Shown here: one piece after another, positions 1 through 10,478 of the stretch | Numbering within the stretch: position 1 is the first letter of the stretch | Layout: each line of letters starts with the position of its first letter | Assembly: GCA_963978895.1 (NCBI GenBank) | Contig: OZ022246.1 | Coordinates: 11,552,820-11,616,819, forward strand | Direction of reading: 5' to 3' | Length of the DNA: 64,000 nucleotides | Origin: Erpobdella octoculata | Taxonomy: Eukaryota > Annelida > Clitellata > Hirudinida > Erpobdellidae | Program-made: the position numbers and the translations under genes | The notes under the pieces: model-generated | What the model saw: only the letters and a program-made list of their open reading frames with translations | What the model was told of the DNA's origin: nothing | Database searches by the model: none

Positions 1-222
1 TGATGCGAAACTGGTGCCGGCTGGTCAGCAAAGACAGTAGGTTCCACCGGTTGATTCGTGACTGGTGTCGGCTGATCGGCAACCGGAACAGATTCACACG
101 GTTGATGCGAAACTGGTGCCGACTGGTCAGCAAAGACAGCAGGTACCACAGGTTGATTCGTGACTGGTGTCGGCTGATCGGCAACCGGAACAGATTCACA
201 CGGTTGATGCGAAACGGGTGCC
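1..222. repeat. 102-bp tandem repeat made of two related 51-bp halves
   Basis: The segment TGATGCGAAACTGG recurs at 1, 103 and 205, giving a 102-bp period. Each unit is two diverged 51-bp halves, the second starting TGATTCGTGACTGG. The period is a multiple of three, so the minus-strand frame stays open. Confidence 0.85.
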
Positions 223-296
223 AAGACTTTGGAAATTGCTGTAACCATTCGATGCTCCTCCCACGATCCACGTTGTGTTTTTCTCTTGTAAGACAT
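1..296 (-). CDS. psq-type HTH, Tigger/pogo-like protein (partial, runs off the left edge)
   Basis: The frame opens at an ATG at 296 (in-frame TAG two codons upstream) and has no stop down to base 1. It starts MSYKRKTQRGSW and continues EEHRMVTAI. The basic N-terminus followed by RGSW resembles the pipsqueak/CENP-B-type helix-turn-helix at the start of Tigger/pogo-like transposases and their domesticated relatives. After about 30 residues the frame enters a tandem 17-residue Pro/Val/Gln-rich repeat, with PVTNQPV and ADQPAPVSHQP as typical segments. The 102-bp DNA period keeps the frame open. A + strand frame is also open through the repeat, but it gives an unnatural Arg/Leu-rich peptide without a recognisable domain. 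Family assignment is inference from the first 25 residues; the catalytic part would lie outside the window. Confidence 0.5.
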   Translation of the reverse strand, partial: MSYKRKTQRGSWEEHRMVTAISKVLAPVSHQPCESVPVADQPTPVTNQPVVPAVFADQSAPVSHQPCESVPVADQPTPVTNQPVEPTVFADQPAPVSH

Positions 297-844
297 TCCC
301 TAACAATAACAAAAATAACATTGTATTAAATGAGTTCCTAAGATGGGACAACGTAGTTGTCTAGTGTCCCATCTTAGGATATAGCATAGCATGTACGATC
401 ATTGAGAATGCAATTATTATCGCTCATGTATTGTCTATTTTGAACTCTGGAACGTAAACTACGATTGTAGTACTATAAATGAATACAAAATACTAATAAC
501 AAAGTTTCAAACTTACCTCGTTAAGCCTGACAAGTTGCCGGTGTAAATTAATAACAAAATATACGTAAAACTGGAAAAGCTGATAGTACACAAAACAAGC
601 TACCGAAAGCCGTATAAATGATTACATAGATATAAATAATAGCTAGAGACATATAGGAGTAGTTCAATATTGCGCCGTGTGTCAACTAATATAGATAGTC
701 TATGTGTCCCATCTTTGGAACTGTCCCATCTTAGGTGATCCTCCCCTACTAATCAGTTTCTTCCCCCTCCGAAAAAAATTTCTGCGTCGCGGTCCCGAGA
801 TTGAATCGTTGAAGTTGAATTGGTGTTGTTTTAGTTAATTGAAT

Positions 845-1165
845 TTATCTTCCAGTCTTGGGTACACCAAGAAGCTTAGTACTTCTATCTATGAAAGAGG
901 AAACAAGAACAGGCAGTAGGCGATCTACAAGTCTGCTCTCTAGGCCAGTGACATCAGGCAGAACTTTGCCATCCCAATGAACAACAGATTTAGATTTCCT
1001 TGATTGAAAGTCTAGTTTGATTTGAGCAGTAGAGACTTGCCTGTGCTGTGAGCTGTGATGTTTACGTCGCCGGTGAATTGTACTTTTGGATAGAACTGTT
1101 GAGGAAGCTGATTAACAACTGAAACAAGAATCATCACAGATTTTCGTTCGATCAAGGCCACGCCA
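845..1165 (-). pseudogene. Transposase-like remnant of an uncharacterised family (VHWDGK...LLGVPK block)
   Basis: Reading the minus strand across one frameshift near 1100 gives a segment ILVSVVNQLPQQ, then STIHRRRK, then VVHWDGKVLPDVTG and finally KLLGVPKTG before a stop at 845. From memory, this order (Ser-Thr-Ile-x-Arg-Arg-Arg, then HWDGK-x-LPD-x-TG, then LLGVPK) is common in uncharacterised, probably transposon-derived animal proteins. The fragment lacks the downstream part of that family. Family identity is recalled, not searched. Confidence 0.4.
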
Positions 1166-1271
1166 GCATATCAATATATTTATCAAATCTACTCTCAAGC
1201 AGCTGTCTAAACTCTAGAGGTGTTAAATAATAAATAATGTAACATAATTTACTATTGATGCACTGCATAAT

Positions 1272-1554
1272 TTACAGAACACTTTTGAGTTCTCGCGAGA
1301 CATCAGTGGTCAAGTTGGTGATATACACAATCTTATAAGCAGCGGCATTTCTATCCGATAATTTATAATGGATTGTATCGTTGTTTCTTCTCCATCGAAA
1401 AAACTTGATATAGGGAAAGTTAGAAGTGACAGTAAAACTTTGATAAGCTGGTGTTTCAAAATCAGGCGCGATTAGTAGATGCGATATAGACAGAATTTCA
1501 AAATTCATTTCACAAAGCAACAGTTCATTTGTCAACGGAGGCTGTTCCGACATT
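1272..1554 (-). CDS. Unrecognised 94-residue open frame
   Basis: Starts with ATG at 1554 (MSEQPPLTNELLL) and ends in a stop at 1272. Composition looks protein-like, with mixed hydrophobic and charged residues and the segment RWRRNNDTIHYKL, but I recognise no domain. It lies between two transposase remnants, so it may be a piece of the same debris or simply chance. Confidence 0.2.
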
Positions 1555-1599
1555 GCCCTATGTGTGGCCAATGTTTCACAAACTGAAAAGAGTTTGCTC

Positions 1600-2112
1600 T
1601 ATAGACTTAGAACCGATACAAAATTTAAAACGTATACCTTTTTAAAATGTTTGGAAGAAAAATTTATAAGTGATTAAATTCACAAACTAGCCACTCTAAT
1701 ATGTCCAGAAGTCTATAAATTTTTATCATTTTTTGATCCTATTGAAAGAGCAGGCATTTATAAGACAATGACAGAAGATATGAACTGCCAACTAAAAAAA
1801 TTAATGACATACTTGGTGAGTTCAAGGATGTACCTGTTTCAATAAACAGAGCCAATGATGGAGAACTTGACAGATATTTGTCCATGACAAAAGTTCATTC
1901 AGCTATTCTGGCATTTTGGGAAAGCATTGATAGGGCCCAGTCGTTACCCATAATGACAAAAATTGCCAAAGAGCTTAATTTCCATCCCTGCAACAAGCAC
2001 TCCAAGTGAGAGAGCTTTTTCTCTTTGTGGAAAAATTTTCGAAGAACGTCGTTCTAGATTGAACCCAGAAACTCTAGAGCAACTACCTAATATTTTTAAA
2101 ATACAATTATGA
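1600..2112 (+). pseudogene. hAT transposase, C-terminal remnant
   Basis: On the + strand, about 1860-1980 reads ELDRYLSMTKVHSAILAFWE and then TKIAKELN; after a one-base frame change the sequence continues IPATSTPSERAFSLCGKI and RRSRLNPETLEQL. The ELDRYL, PATS-x-x-SERAFS and R-x-RL blocks are the hallmark of the hAT C-terminal dimerisation domain. Upstream residues (1600-1850) contain scattered stops. Without an intact frame, RNase-H fold or terminal repeats this is a decayed copy. Confidence 0.7.
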
Positions 2113-2239
2113 TTTTTGATTTGTTCTTATTTTAAATAATGCTAAAATAAATGTATTTGTGTATTAAAAAAATATGTATCTAAATTAATTGTCATTTGAA
2201 CTGAACACAATCAATAGTCATCACATTTCGAGCCAAACT

Positions 2240-2412
2240 CAAACAAACTTTAACTGGTCGATTACATTCAAACTCGAATAAAAGTCGAACCGAACTCGAA
2301 CCCCACAGCAAACGAACCCGAACTCTAACTAAAGTCTAACCGAAGTCGAACCCAAAGGTGACCGAACCCGATCCCAAAAATGATCAACTGAACCGAACTC
2401 GAACTTCTTATT
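2240..2412. repeat. Degenerate CGAACC/CGAACT-rich repeat
   Basis: Imperfect short units around CGAACTCGAACC and CCGAA-GTCGAAC run for about 170 bp, ending at the CA microsatellite. No clean period; nothing coding is seen in it. Confidence 0.6.
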
Positions 2413-2424
2413 TTTGGTTCGATT

Positions 2425-2807
<383 letters not shown>

Positions 2808-2808
2808 A

Positions 2809-3314
<506 letters not shown>

Positions 3315-3663
3315 CCATCTATCTCTTAATAATTTGTAATAACGCGCAATCGGTCACATTATGCAAGACTGGGAAGCAAGTCATGGACTTCTTATATTAA
3401 GAAGTCCATTAGCAAGTAATGCCTGTTACGCAATTGTAAACAGTGCTTCGAAAACTTATGCAATGATCATGTATAGGCACTTTTGGCCCAGAAGGTATTT
3501 TGGCCCCCTGAACCGGGGAATCGGAGGAGTCCAAACCTTCTTAATTTTTTCCCCCTCTTAACTTTCCAGGCCAAAAGTTCCTATGTACGACCATCGAAGG
3601 TAAATGCGTAATAAAATTCAAATTTTTGTTTACGTAACAACGTTTGAAGGCTTCAAGCAACTT
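3315..3663. other. No gene seen; one short palindrome
   Basis: About 350 bp without a convincing frame. It contains an inverted repeat (ATGGACTTCTTA, 3-bp spacer, and its complement) near 3384-3410. GCAATTGTA-type words also occur in TAF1 intron sequence near 39390-39510. Confidence 0.4.
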
Positions 3664-3847
3664 TTAGCAAATCTATTTTACGTTTTATGGGCTAAAATAA
3701 GTAATAAGTTATGAAAAAGTGGAAAAGAAAAAATGAGCTCGAGCGGGAACGGAAACGGGAGAGCAAGCGGAACGGAAACGGGAGCAAGAGAGAAAAATGA
3801 TAAAAAAACCTCTGAAAACCCCGAGCAACGCCGGGTAACCCCGCTAG
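3664..3847 (+). mobile_element. Helitron family A, 3' end fragment
   Basis: Starts with TTAGCAAATCTATTTTACG, shared with the composites at 8553 and 46233, continues into CGGGAACGGAAACGGGAG-type minisatellite and ends in the family hairpin GCAACGCCGGG, then TAACCCCGCTAG at 3844-3847, followed by T. The hairpin, spacer of about 8 nt and CTAG are a Helitron 3' terminus. Confidence 0.75.
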
Positions 3848-4110
<263 letters not shown>

Positions 4111-4261
4111 ACTAAACAAAATAAAATGTTTAAAAAAACTTTAAAAAATACCACGTTTTTGGGAACTAAAAAAAAGAAAATAATTTTTCTCTGGGCTGTG
4201 TGAGAAATGTCTTGATGGAGGCATGCGTTAATTTTGGACATTCATATAACAAACAGGTATG

Positions 4262-4429
4262 CGGACTTTTCATCAAAGGACGATTCATCAAGGGACTGTT
4301 CATCAAGGACTATTCATCAAGGGACTATTCATCAAGAGACTATTCATCAAAGGACTATTCATCAAGAGGACGGTTCATCATAAGGACTGTTCATCTAAAG
4401 TCTATTCATCAAGAGGACTATTCATCAAA
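4262..4429 (+). repeat. Minisatellite GGACTATTCATCAA, copy 1
   Basis: About eleven imperfect 14-16-bp units of the form AGGACTRTTCATCAAG. The order of variant units, including GAGGACGGTTCATCAT and AAAGTCTATTCATC near the end, is the same as in the inverted copy at 5993-6150. The two arrays are therefore one duplicated block, not independent expansions. Confidence 0.9.
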
Positions 4430-4737
4430 TTTTGAAGCCAATGTCAACAACCTTTATCAGTATATAACCAAGATATTTTCAGCGTAAAGTAATTTGATGT
4501 ATTTTTAAAAGACAAATCTTCATCTTTAATAAAATAAATTTTAAACATATCAGTAATTTTAAAAAAATAGTGATGGCAACCAGAGTTGTTAAGAGCGGTA
4601 CTATTGGCTGACAAGATCGTTGATGGCAGGGCCGCTACATTTTTTAGCTGTTCTCGACGCTATTCGCAACCGCTACTTTTATTCAAAAATAAAATTGGTT
4701 TTTACCAATGCTTTTATTAACTCGTCGTCTCTGTTTC

Positions 4738-4860
4738 TCTGTCTGTCTGTTTCTCTGTCTGTCTGTTTCTTTGTCTGTCTGTTTCTCTGTCTGTTTCAAA
4801 TCTGTCTGTTTCTCTGTCTGTCTGTTTCTTTGTCTGTCTGTTTCTCTGTCTGTTTCAAAT
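4738..4860. repeat. CTGTCTGTTTCT tandem array with a ~66-bp higher-order period
   Basis: 12-bp units CTGTCTGTTTCT, some with TTTG in place of TCTG, are grouped into a block that ends TTTCAAATC and is repeated twice. No coding meaning. Confidence 0.85.
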
Positions 4861-4942
4861 CTTGCAATCAATTTTTGAGTCACTTCCTGATGATAGATTT
4901 TTTCAAATTTTGCATACATGCTCAAAATAGAAGACAATGCAA

Positions 4943-5135
4943 TATTCAATTATTAGTTTTACAATAAGTCAATTAATTTAATTAATTTTAATTAATTTCG
5001 ATATTTCGATATAATTAAGATATTTCGACTTTAATATAAAATAAAAGAGTAATATAAGAAAAAATTGATTGCAAAATTTGTGTTTTAATTACATATAAAA
5101 GCATTGGTTTTAAAAATTCGTTTTTAATTTATTAT
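4943..5135 (+). repeat. Dispersed ~190-bp repeat, copy 1 (inverted partner at 9770-9985)
   Basis: Both outer ends match the reverse complement of 9770-9985: ATTCAATTATTAGTTTTACA at one side and TTGCAAAATTTGTG with ACATATAAAAGCATTGG at the other. The middle has diverged. Spacing is about 4.8 kb, enclosing both copies of other repeats and the second Tigger element. Confidence 0.75.
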
Positions 5136-5696
5136 ATCAATAAAATGATTTCCAATGTATTTAGTTTTTGTTTGAAGTATGCATGAAATCTGGGTCTGGT
5201 TGATATATAGACGAGCGTAAACGTCTCTTTAAAATGTGTAACCTTTTGTGACCTCGCTAAAGCGAGCGTGTGCGTCTCTTTGAAGTGTGGCAGAAGTGGT
5301 AGCTTTAGTGATGTTCTGAGGTTTATGGTATCTGGCTGTTTGAGTGTGTATATACCTACAGTTTGTACAAACAGTTGAAGGCACTTTTTTTTAAACTTTT
5401 TATTCAATTGTGTTTTGCTCGTTTGATCTTAAGACCTTGACGTTATTTCTTGTCCAGATGTTTTATTTACTGTATGTGACGAATAAAATTGTTGTATATT
5501 ACAACCATGTCTTCTACAAACTTGTTGATTGCTCGAGGCATAAGTGTCTTTGAAGCGTTGCCCAATGGTGTTAAACGACCGATGCCAGATATGACATAGC
5601 GTGCGGCGGGCATGCGTGATACTCTGATGTGTTTGTGGCCTTTGGTGAATGTGTACATATACGGTTTACGAAAACAGTCAAATTTAGTTTTTCTGG
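5136..5696. other. No recognised gene; loosely repeated segments
   Basis: Two related stretches (about 5210-5360 and 5535-5680) share words such as GCGTCTCTTTGAAGTGT and GTGTATATAC with TTTGTACAAACAGT. Minus-strand frames at 5132-5407 and 5467-5844 are open, but show no domain I know; the second runs into the Helitron piece at 5697. I take this as decayed repeat. Confidence 0.35.
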
Positions 5697-5862
5697 TGCT
5701 GTGACCGGGAGCGGGAAAGCGATCGGGATCGGTAAGGCAACCGGGAGCGGGAAAAGAGAGCGACAGGGATCGTAAGAGCAAGCAGGCAAAGAAACGGGAG
5801 CGAGAGAGAAAAACGATTGAAAAACCTCTAAACACCCCGGGCAACGACGGTTACCCTGCTAG
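5697..5862 (+). mobile_element. Helitron family A, 3' end fragment (mutated hairpin)
   Basis: GGGAGCGGGAAAGCGA minisatellite units and the AAAAACCTCTAAACACCCC lead-in are followed by GGGCAACGACGGTTACCCTG and CTAG at 5859-5862, then T. One hairpin arm is changed relative to other copies (ACGACGG for ACGCCGG), so the stem is weakened. Confidence 0.7.
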
Positions 5863-5992
5863 TTCTATTATAAAGTATGAAATATTTGGATGCAAGCACA
5901 GTAGCGCTGTAAATTTGATATAAATTACTCTACATTTTGGTAAAATATTTTGGTTGAAAATAACATCTTAAACAATTTTCTTAATTTTTTTT

Positions 5993-6150
5993 TTGATGAA
6001 TAGTCCGCTTGATGAATAGACATTAGATGAGCAGTCCTTATGATGAACCGTCCTCTTGATGAATAGTCCTTTGATGAATAGTCCCTTGATGAATAGTCCT
6101 TGATGAATAGTCCTTTGATGAATCGTCCTTTGATGAACAGTCCTTGAATC
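5993..6150 (-). repeat. Minisatellite GGACTATTCATCAA, copy 2, inverted
   Basis: Reverse complement of 4262-4429 with the same succession of unit variants, so the pair forms long terminal-type inverted repeats about 1.56 kb apart. The reverse complement starts after TTGTTTGTTGATTCAAGGAC. Confidence 0.9.
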
Positions 6151-6179
6151 AACAAACAAGCCATAAATTTTCAACACTT

Positions 6180-6900
6180 AAAACGTGGGGCGCCTTTCTC
6201 TCAAACTAACCATCTGCTATTTTTAAACAAGATAGAATGCTTGTTATCAACTTTTGGCTAGTTTTTGAGATAAACGGTTCATGCTTTCAAAGACGCTTTA
6301 TTCACTCAGTGAAGGGGATGAGAGCATTCGTGTGAAAAAAACACCGAGTTTGTGAGCGCCTGCTATATGTTTTAGTTTAGGTTTTCATTATGAATTTTTG
6401 ATATGTTATAGAAACACATAATAGCTTCAAAATGACACCTTGCTTGTTATCAACTTTTGACTAGATTTTTAGATAAACGCTTTATGCGAATTACACTTTC
6501 GGGACATAGAGAAATATTTGTTGAGTTTGTAGTATTCATCCGTAACACATTTCGGATGATTTTTCAGTTTTGAAATTTTAATGTCATAGTTGCCCATATT
6601 TACTATTTAATGGCATTTTGCTTTTATTTAAAAATTAGTTTTTATCAGAGATATTTAGTCCAAGCCGAAAGCTACATTACCGGTCATTTTGTTTACATTT
6701 GGAGAAAACTAAAATAGGTTTTCTGAGGAAACGTTTGGGATTTTCATAATAAAAATTAATAAAACGTAGTTATTTTGAGTTGCCTAATAAATACCGATAC
6801 TTTTTTTTTTTTTTTTTGAAATTTTTTCGAGCACCTGCTAGCTTGACACATGCATTTTACTGCACATTTCCTATGTTACGAGCGCCTGATGGCTTGACTC
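6180..6900. repeat. Degenerate ~205-bp tandem repeat
   Basis: TGCTTGTTATCAACTTTTG followed by AGATAAACG occurs near 6238 and 6443, and GAGCGCCTG or GAGCACCTG words recur at 6352, 6830 and 6878. No frame of interest. Confidence 0.55.
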
Positions 6901-7132
6901 CAGTCGTACATCTTGGTCCGTACTGAATGGCCACTGTAAGGTTCTACTGAATGGCCATAGTCATTCAGTATTGCTGAATGTTTAAATTTTCATAAATGTG
7001 TTGAGGTTCATTATTGATCAAAATTTTAATGTAATAGAATGAAATTGTTTAATATATTCAAGACATATACATATTAATCACTACTTAATAATGTTTTATG
7101 GTTATGTTTGGATGTGTTTGTGATGTTTCAGA

Positions 7133-7740
7133 ATGAGAAACCGAGTATCTACAGCTTTAAGGGGGGATGGTCTCAAAAAAATATGGAAAGAGCAGTAGAT
7201 GTTTTGAAAGCTTGCTTGCCAGTTAAATCTGCAGCTGAGAAGCAGAAAAAGATTTGACGATATCCAAATTAAAGACATCAAAACTTGCAGTAAGAAGAGA
7301 TATTTCGAAACGCTTCCCAGACTGACTGACGGGGAATCAACATCTACATATATGGCCACCAGTAAAGATGCTCATTTTGCCCTTGACAAAACTAAGATAA
7401 AAATAAGGGATTGGTGTATTTTTGAATACGTTTTTGACTCGAAAACCTATTATGTAGGCAAGATCATGGAAGTCAAAGGTGATAAAGTTTCTGCTGATTT
7501 TTGAAGTTTTTGTACAAGAATAAAGACACCAAGGAGGCCAAACTTTTGTCTAAGGATGAAGGTATTTGTGAGGCAGATTTAAATCAAATTGTTGTGAAAC
7601 TAAGAAATCCAACCCTTCAAAAATCCAAGAGAAGAAATGGCATATCAAATTTTCTTTTGACTTTTCATCATATAGCCTTGGATTGTAGGCTACAACTTTT
7701 TAAAAAAATGACAAAAAGCTTTTATGATTTTTTTAATTAA
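7133..7740 (+). pseudogene. Tigger-like protein: HTH start joined to C-terminal domain, catalytic core missing
   Basis: After a possible acceptor (TTTCAG at 7126-7131) the sequence reads KGGWSQKNMERAVDVLKA, the psq-type HTH start. About 60 codons later, across frameshifts, it reads IRDWCIFEYVF, then SKTYYVGKIMEVKGD, then, after a stop at 7501, KFLYKN and DLNQIVVKLRNPTL. The last block (YYVG-x-I...GD, then KLR-x-P) is, from memory, the small C-terminal domain of Tigger-like/psq proteins. The roughly 300-residue DDE domain that should lie between is absent. Stops and frame changes make it a non-coding remnant. Confidence 0.5.
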
Positions 7741-8215
7741 CAATAATAAAGATTTGTCTGTGAAATAAAATATTTTGGCTTACCATTTGGTGGGAATTGT
7801 GTTTTCTATAATAAAAATTGCCTGAGTGGCCATTCAGTACTACCAGGTTGTACTGAATGGCCACCCAGAAATTTTAGGAAAGGTTGAGTTATTTATCATC
7901 TATATATATAAAAATGAATGTTTTTATGTATGTATGTATGTATGTATGTATGTATGTATGTATGTATGTATGTATGTATGTATGTATGTATGTATATAGG
8001 TATGTTATTCATGCATTGCTACACCATTCATCCGATCGTAATGAAATTTTCACACAACCTTGAGAGTCAAGGGGAATCAAATATAGAGAGAAAATTTTTG
8101 AAATCAGTCACAAAATGAGCGGAGCGGGTGAGCGAGCGGGAACTATATATATATGTATGTATGTGTGTATGTATGTATGTGTATGTGCATGTATGTGTGT
8201 GTGTTTATGTATGTA

Positions 8216-8553
8216 CTAGCAGAGATACCCGGCGTTGCCCGGGTTTTTTAGAGGGTTTTCTAATGTTTGTCTCTTTCTCTCCCGTTTCCTTTCCCACCTG
8301 CTTTCCCACTCCTGTTCGCTCTCATGTTTTCGGTCGTTTTCCCGCTGCCGGTCGCTTTCCCGCTCCCGGTCGCTTTCCCGCTCCCGGTCGTTTTCCCGTT
8401 CCCGGTCGCTGTCCCGTTCCCGCTCACGTTTGCTCTCCCATTCCCGCTCACGATTGCTTTTCCGTTCCCGCTTGCTGTCCGTTCCGGGTCGCTATCCCGT
8501 TTCTATAATAGACAAACTAACCCACAAACATTCATATATATATATATATATAG
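8216..8553 (-). mobile_element. Helitron family A nested inside the composite
   Basis: CTAG at 8216-8219 followed by the reverse-complement hairpin ACCCGGCGTTGCCCGGG, the minisatellite in opposite orientation, and at the far side AACATTCATATATATA, the reverse of the 5' end. The exact TC terminus is blurred by TA repeats (TATAG then TCTTAGC). Confidence 0.7.
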
Positions 8554-8699
8554 TCTTAGCAAATCTATTTTACGTTTTTTAGGCTAACAGAAGTTATGAA
8601 AGAATGGAAAAGAGAAAATGAGCGTGAACGGGAACGGGAGAGCAACCGTGACCGGGAATGGGAGAGCAAGCATGACCGGGAACGGGAGAGCAAGCGTGA

Positions 8700-8985
8700 G
8701 CGGGAACGGGAAAGCGACCGGGAACGGGAAAGCGACCGGGAACGGGAAAGCGACCGGGAACGGGAAAGCGACCGGGAACGGGAAAGCGACCGGGAACGGG
8801 AAAGCGACCGGGAACGGGAAAGCGACCGGGAACGGGAAAGCGACCGGGAACGGGAAAGCGACCGGGAACGGGAAAGCGACCGGGAACGGGAAAGCGACCG
8901 GGAACGGGAAAGCGACCGGGAACGGGAAAGCGACCGGGAACGGGAAAGCGACCGGGAACGCGGAAAGCGACCGGGAACGCGGAAA
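8700..8985 (+). repeat. 18-bp minisatellite GGGAACGGGAAAGCGACC (~15 copies)
   Basis: Near-perfect tandem of an 18-bp GC-rich unit; the last units carry an extra C (GAACGCGGAAAGC). All six frames stay open because 18 is a multiple of 3, giving spurious RERESD, GNGKAT and FPVAFP proteins. The sister composite at 46370-46535 has about half as many units. Confidence 0.95.
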
Positions 8986-9377
8986 GCGACTGGAATCGGG
9001 AGAGCAAGCTTGGAAGGAAACGCGAGCAAGAGAGAAAATCGATAACAAAACTTCTGAGCTGGAAAACGACCGAGAGCGGAAAAGCGACCGGGAACGCGAC
9101 AAAAACGGGAAAGTGGAGAAGGAAACGGGAGCGAGTGAGACAAACATTAGAAAAACCTCTAAAAACCCCGGGCAACGCCGGGTAACCCCGCTAGTTTTTT
9201 TATAAAATTGCCATAATTTGAAAAGTTTTAATAAGCGGTTTTTAGTAGTGAATAGTTTTTGCTTTCATTATGTGAAAATTTTTTAATTCTATCACTTATA
9301 GTTGTTATGTATGATTGATTTGAATAAAAGTGTAAAATTGTGTGGCCATTCAGTACCACTCTCCCCTACTTGTGTTA

Positions 9378-9690
9378 GTAATAACATTGTCATGAACGAA
9401 TCTACCGGGGAAGAAGTATCGTTGATTCAACAAAATGAATCGGGATCTGCTGTAGGACCTCCAACGAAAAAAGCTAGATTCAACAAAACAAGATCTATTA
9501 CTAACCCGGTACATAAAAAGGTTTACAGGAGTTGGAGCAGAAAAATAAGTGCAATATTTGTTCTGTAATTTTGAAGGGTAAGAATGTGACAAATTTAAAC
9601 TATTTATAGTCTCATTTGAGGAAGCATGAAATAGAATACGCAGAGTATTTAGAGGAAAAAAGCTATGAAATCGAAAAGACAGAGTAAGTC
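9378..9690 (+). pseudogene. hAT transposase N-terminus with BED-type zinc finger
   Basis: A frame at 9378 reads through STGEEVSLIQQNES and PPTKKARF to VHKKVYRSW; after a one-base change it continues KYKCNICSVILKGKNVTNL and, past a stop, SHLRKHEIEYAEYLEEK. C-x2-C followed by H-x4-H after a Tyr/Trp-rich start is a BED finger as in hAT transposases. Two frame breaks in about 100 codons show that it is dead. Confidence 0.6.
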
Positions 9691-9769
9691 AATTTTTCAG
9701 ATTTGAAAAAACCAGGCAACAATTGAAAACTGTTTTGTTGTTAAAGACCGCAAAAATGACATTAAACAA

Positions 9770-9985
9770 GTAAATTAAAAACGAATTTTTAAAACCCAAT
9801 GCTTTTATATGTAATTAAAACACAAATTTTGCAATCAGTTTTTTGCAAACACATATACATAAATTCCTAAATAAAAAAATATAATAAACACACACACGTA
9901 CACATATACATAAATATATATAAATTAATTAAAATTAACTAAATTAATTGACTTATTGTAAAACTAATAATTGAATAGTAATAAC
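9770..9985 (-). repeat. Dispersed ~190-bp repeat, copy 2
   Basis: Inverted partner of 4943-5135; the middle contains an ACACACACGTACACATATAC stretch absent from copy 1. It ends at a second copy of AGTAATAACATTGTCATG, which also stands at 9380, so it lies between two short direct copies of hAT sequence. Confidence 0.7.
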
Positions 9986-10084
9986 ATTGTCATGAACGAA
10001 TCTACCGTTTCCCATTTTTTTTATCGAATCTACCGTTTCCCATTTTTTTTTTCGAAGAACTTTCTATTAAAATATGTTTGCAGT

Positions 10085-10430
10085 TGTGTCGGAAGGTCGT
10101 TTACTAACCTTGCCGAATCGACACGATATATCCACAAAAGTGTCCGAATTAGTAAAATAATTAAAACGATCAGTTGAATTATCATTGAATTCAGCTAAGT
10201 ATGTGTCAATCACAGCAGATTTGTGCTCTCGGCCAAGTTATTCTGCTGGCTTTGCTCTTAGCAGATGTTGGCATAATTTGGGTGACGACAAGCTGGAAGC
10301 TGAAGTCTTTCATAAATTCAACAAGGAATTTTCAAACTCAATAAATTTTTTTAAACATGTCTGTGTTGCAAAGTGTTTTTTTATTGTAAATTTCTTCTAT
10401 GTAGTTTACCTAAAAAAATTGAAAAAAAAA
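10085..10430 (+). pseudogene. hAT transposase core fragment
   Basis: Across one stop the + strand reads LPNRHDISTKVSELVK and then LNSAKYVSITADLCSRPS, followed by LGDDKLEAEVFHKFNKEF. The first two blocks match the start of the hAT RNase-H fold, where ITAD supplies the first catalytic Asp. Probably part of the same transposase as the BED fragment at 9378, with an insertion between them. Rows of CTGAAACTGAATC follow to about 10556. Confidence 0.6.
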
Positions 10431-10452
10431 AACTTAATCTAACTTTAACTGA

Positions 10453-10478
10453 AACTGAATCTTTAAAGATTCAGTTTA
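10453..10478. repeat. 26-bp palindrome in CTGAATC repeats
   Basis: AAACTGAATCTTT is followed immediately by its reverse complement; neighbouring CTGAAACTGAATC units extend to 10556. Likely the subterminal part of the hAT remnant just upstream. Confidence 0.7.

Larger units (their letters stand above)
1..749 (-). mobile_element. Tigger/pogo-like element, 5' end of its coding strand (partial)
   Basis: Upstream of the minus-strand HTH gene lie four copies of GATGGGACA or its complement (about 340-350, 365-375, 705-713, 723-733), and the element appears to end at CTCCCCTAC (741-749) next to TA. The same end sequence and the same arrangement of a repeated subterminal motif occur in the element at 6930-9370, which has a different motif. 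The other end is outside the window, so length and target duplication cannot be confirmed. Confidence 0.4.
7899..9194 (+). mobile_element. Helitron family A, complete composite (contains an inverted Helitron)
   Basis: The 5' end TCTATATATATAAAA begins at 7899 after A; the 3' end is the GGGCAACGCCGGG hairpin and CTAG at 9191-9194 before T, so the insertion is in an A/T site as Helitrons do. It carries (GTAT)n, the family conserved block (8010-8140), an inverted family member (8216-8553), and an 18-bp minisatellite. No RepHel protein is encoded, so it is non-autonomous. The same composite, with the same internal junctions, is at 45575-46775. Confidence 0.8.
6930..9370 (+). mobile_element. Second Tigger/pogo-like element, internally deleted and split by a Helitron
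   Basis: TACTGAATGGCCAC or its complement occurs at about 6932, 6950, 7827, 7850 and 9345, clustering at both sides of the remnant gene (7133-7740), and the right side ends CTCCCCTAC as in the element at 1-749. A Helitron composite (7899-9194) sits inside the right subterminal region. The left terminus with the CTCCCC end is not found, so the left side is truncated. Confidence 0.45.

Noticed and set aside
3..329. 108-residue + strand frame with RLIRDWCRLIGNRN repeats
   Set aside because: It is the antisense of the minus-strand HTH frame. That frame has a recognisable start domain and more natural composition.
4262..6150. CRISPR-like repeat arrays
   Set aside because: Units of 14-16 bp are contiguous with no unique spacers, and the window is eukaryotic.
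8565..9205. Arg/Glu/Ser, Gly/Asn/Lys and Phe/Pro/Val-rich frames up to 195 residues
   Set aside because: An 18-bp repeat keeps every frame open; they change with copy number and lie in a non-autonomous Helitron. The same holds for 45828-46766 and 56373-56811.
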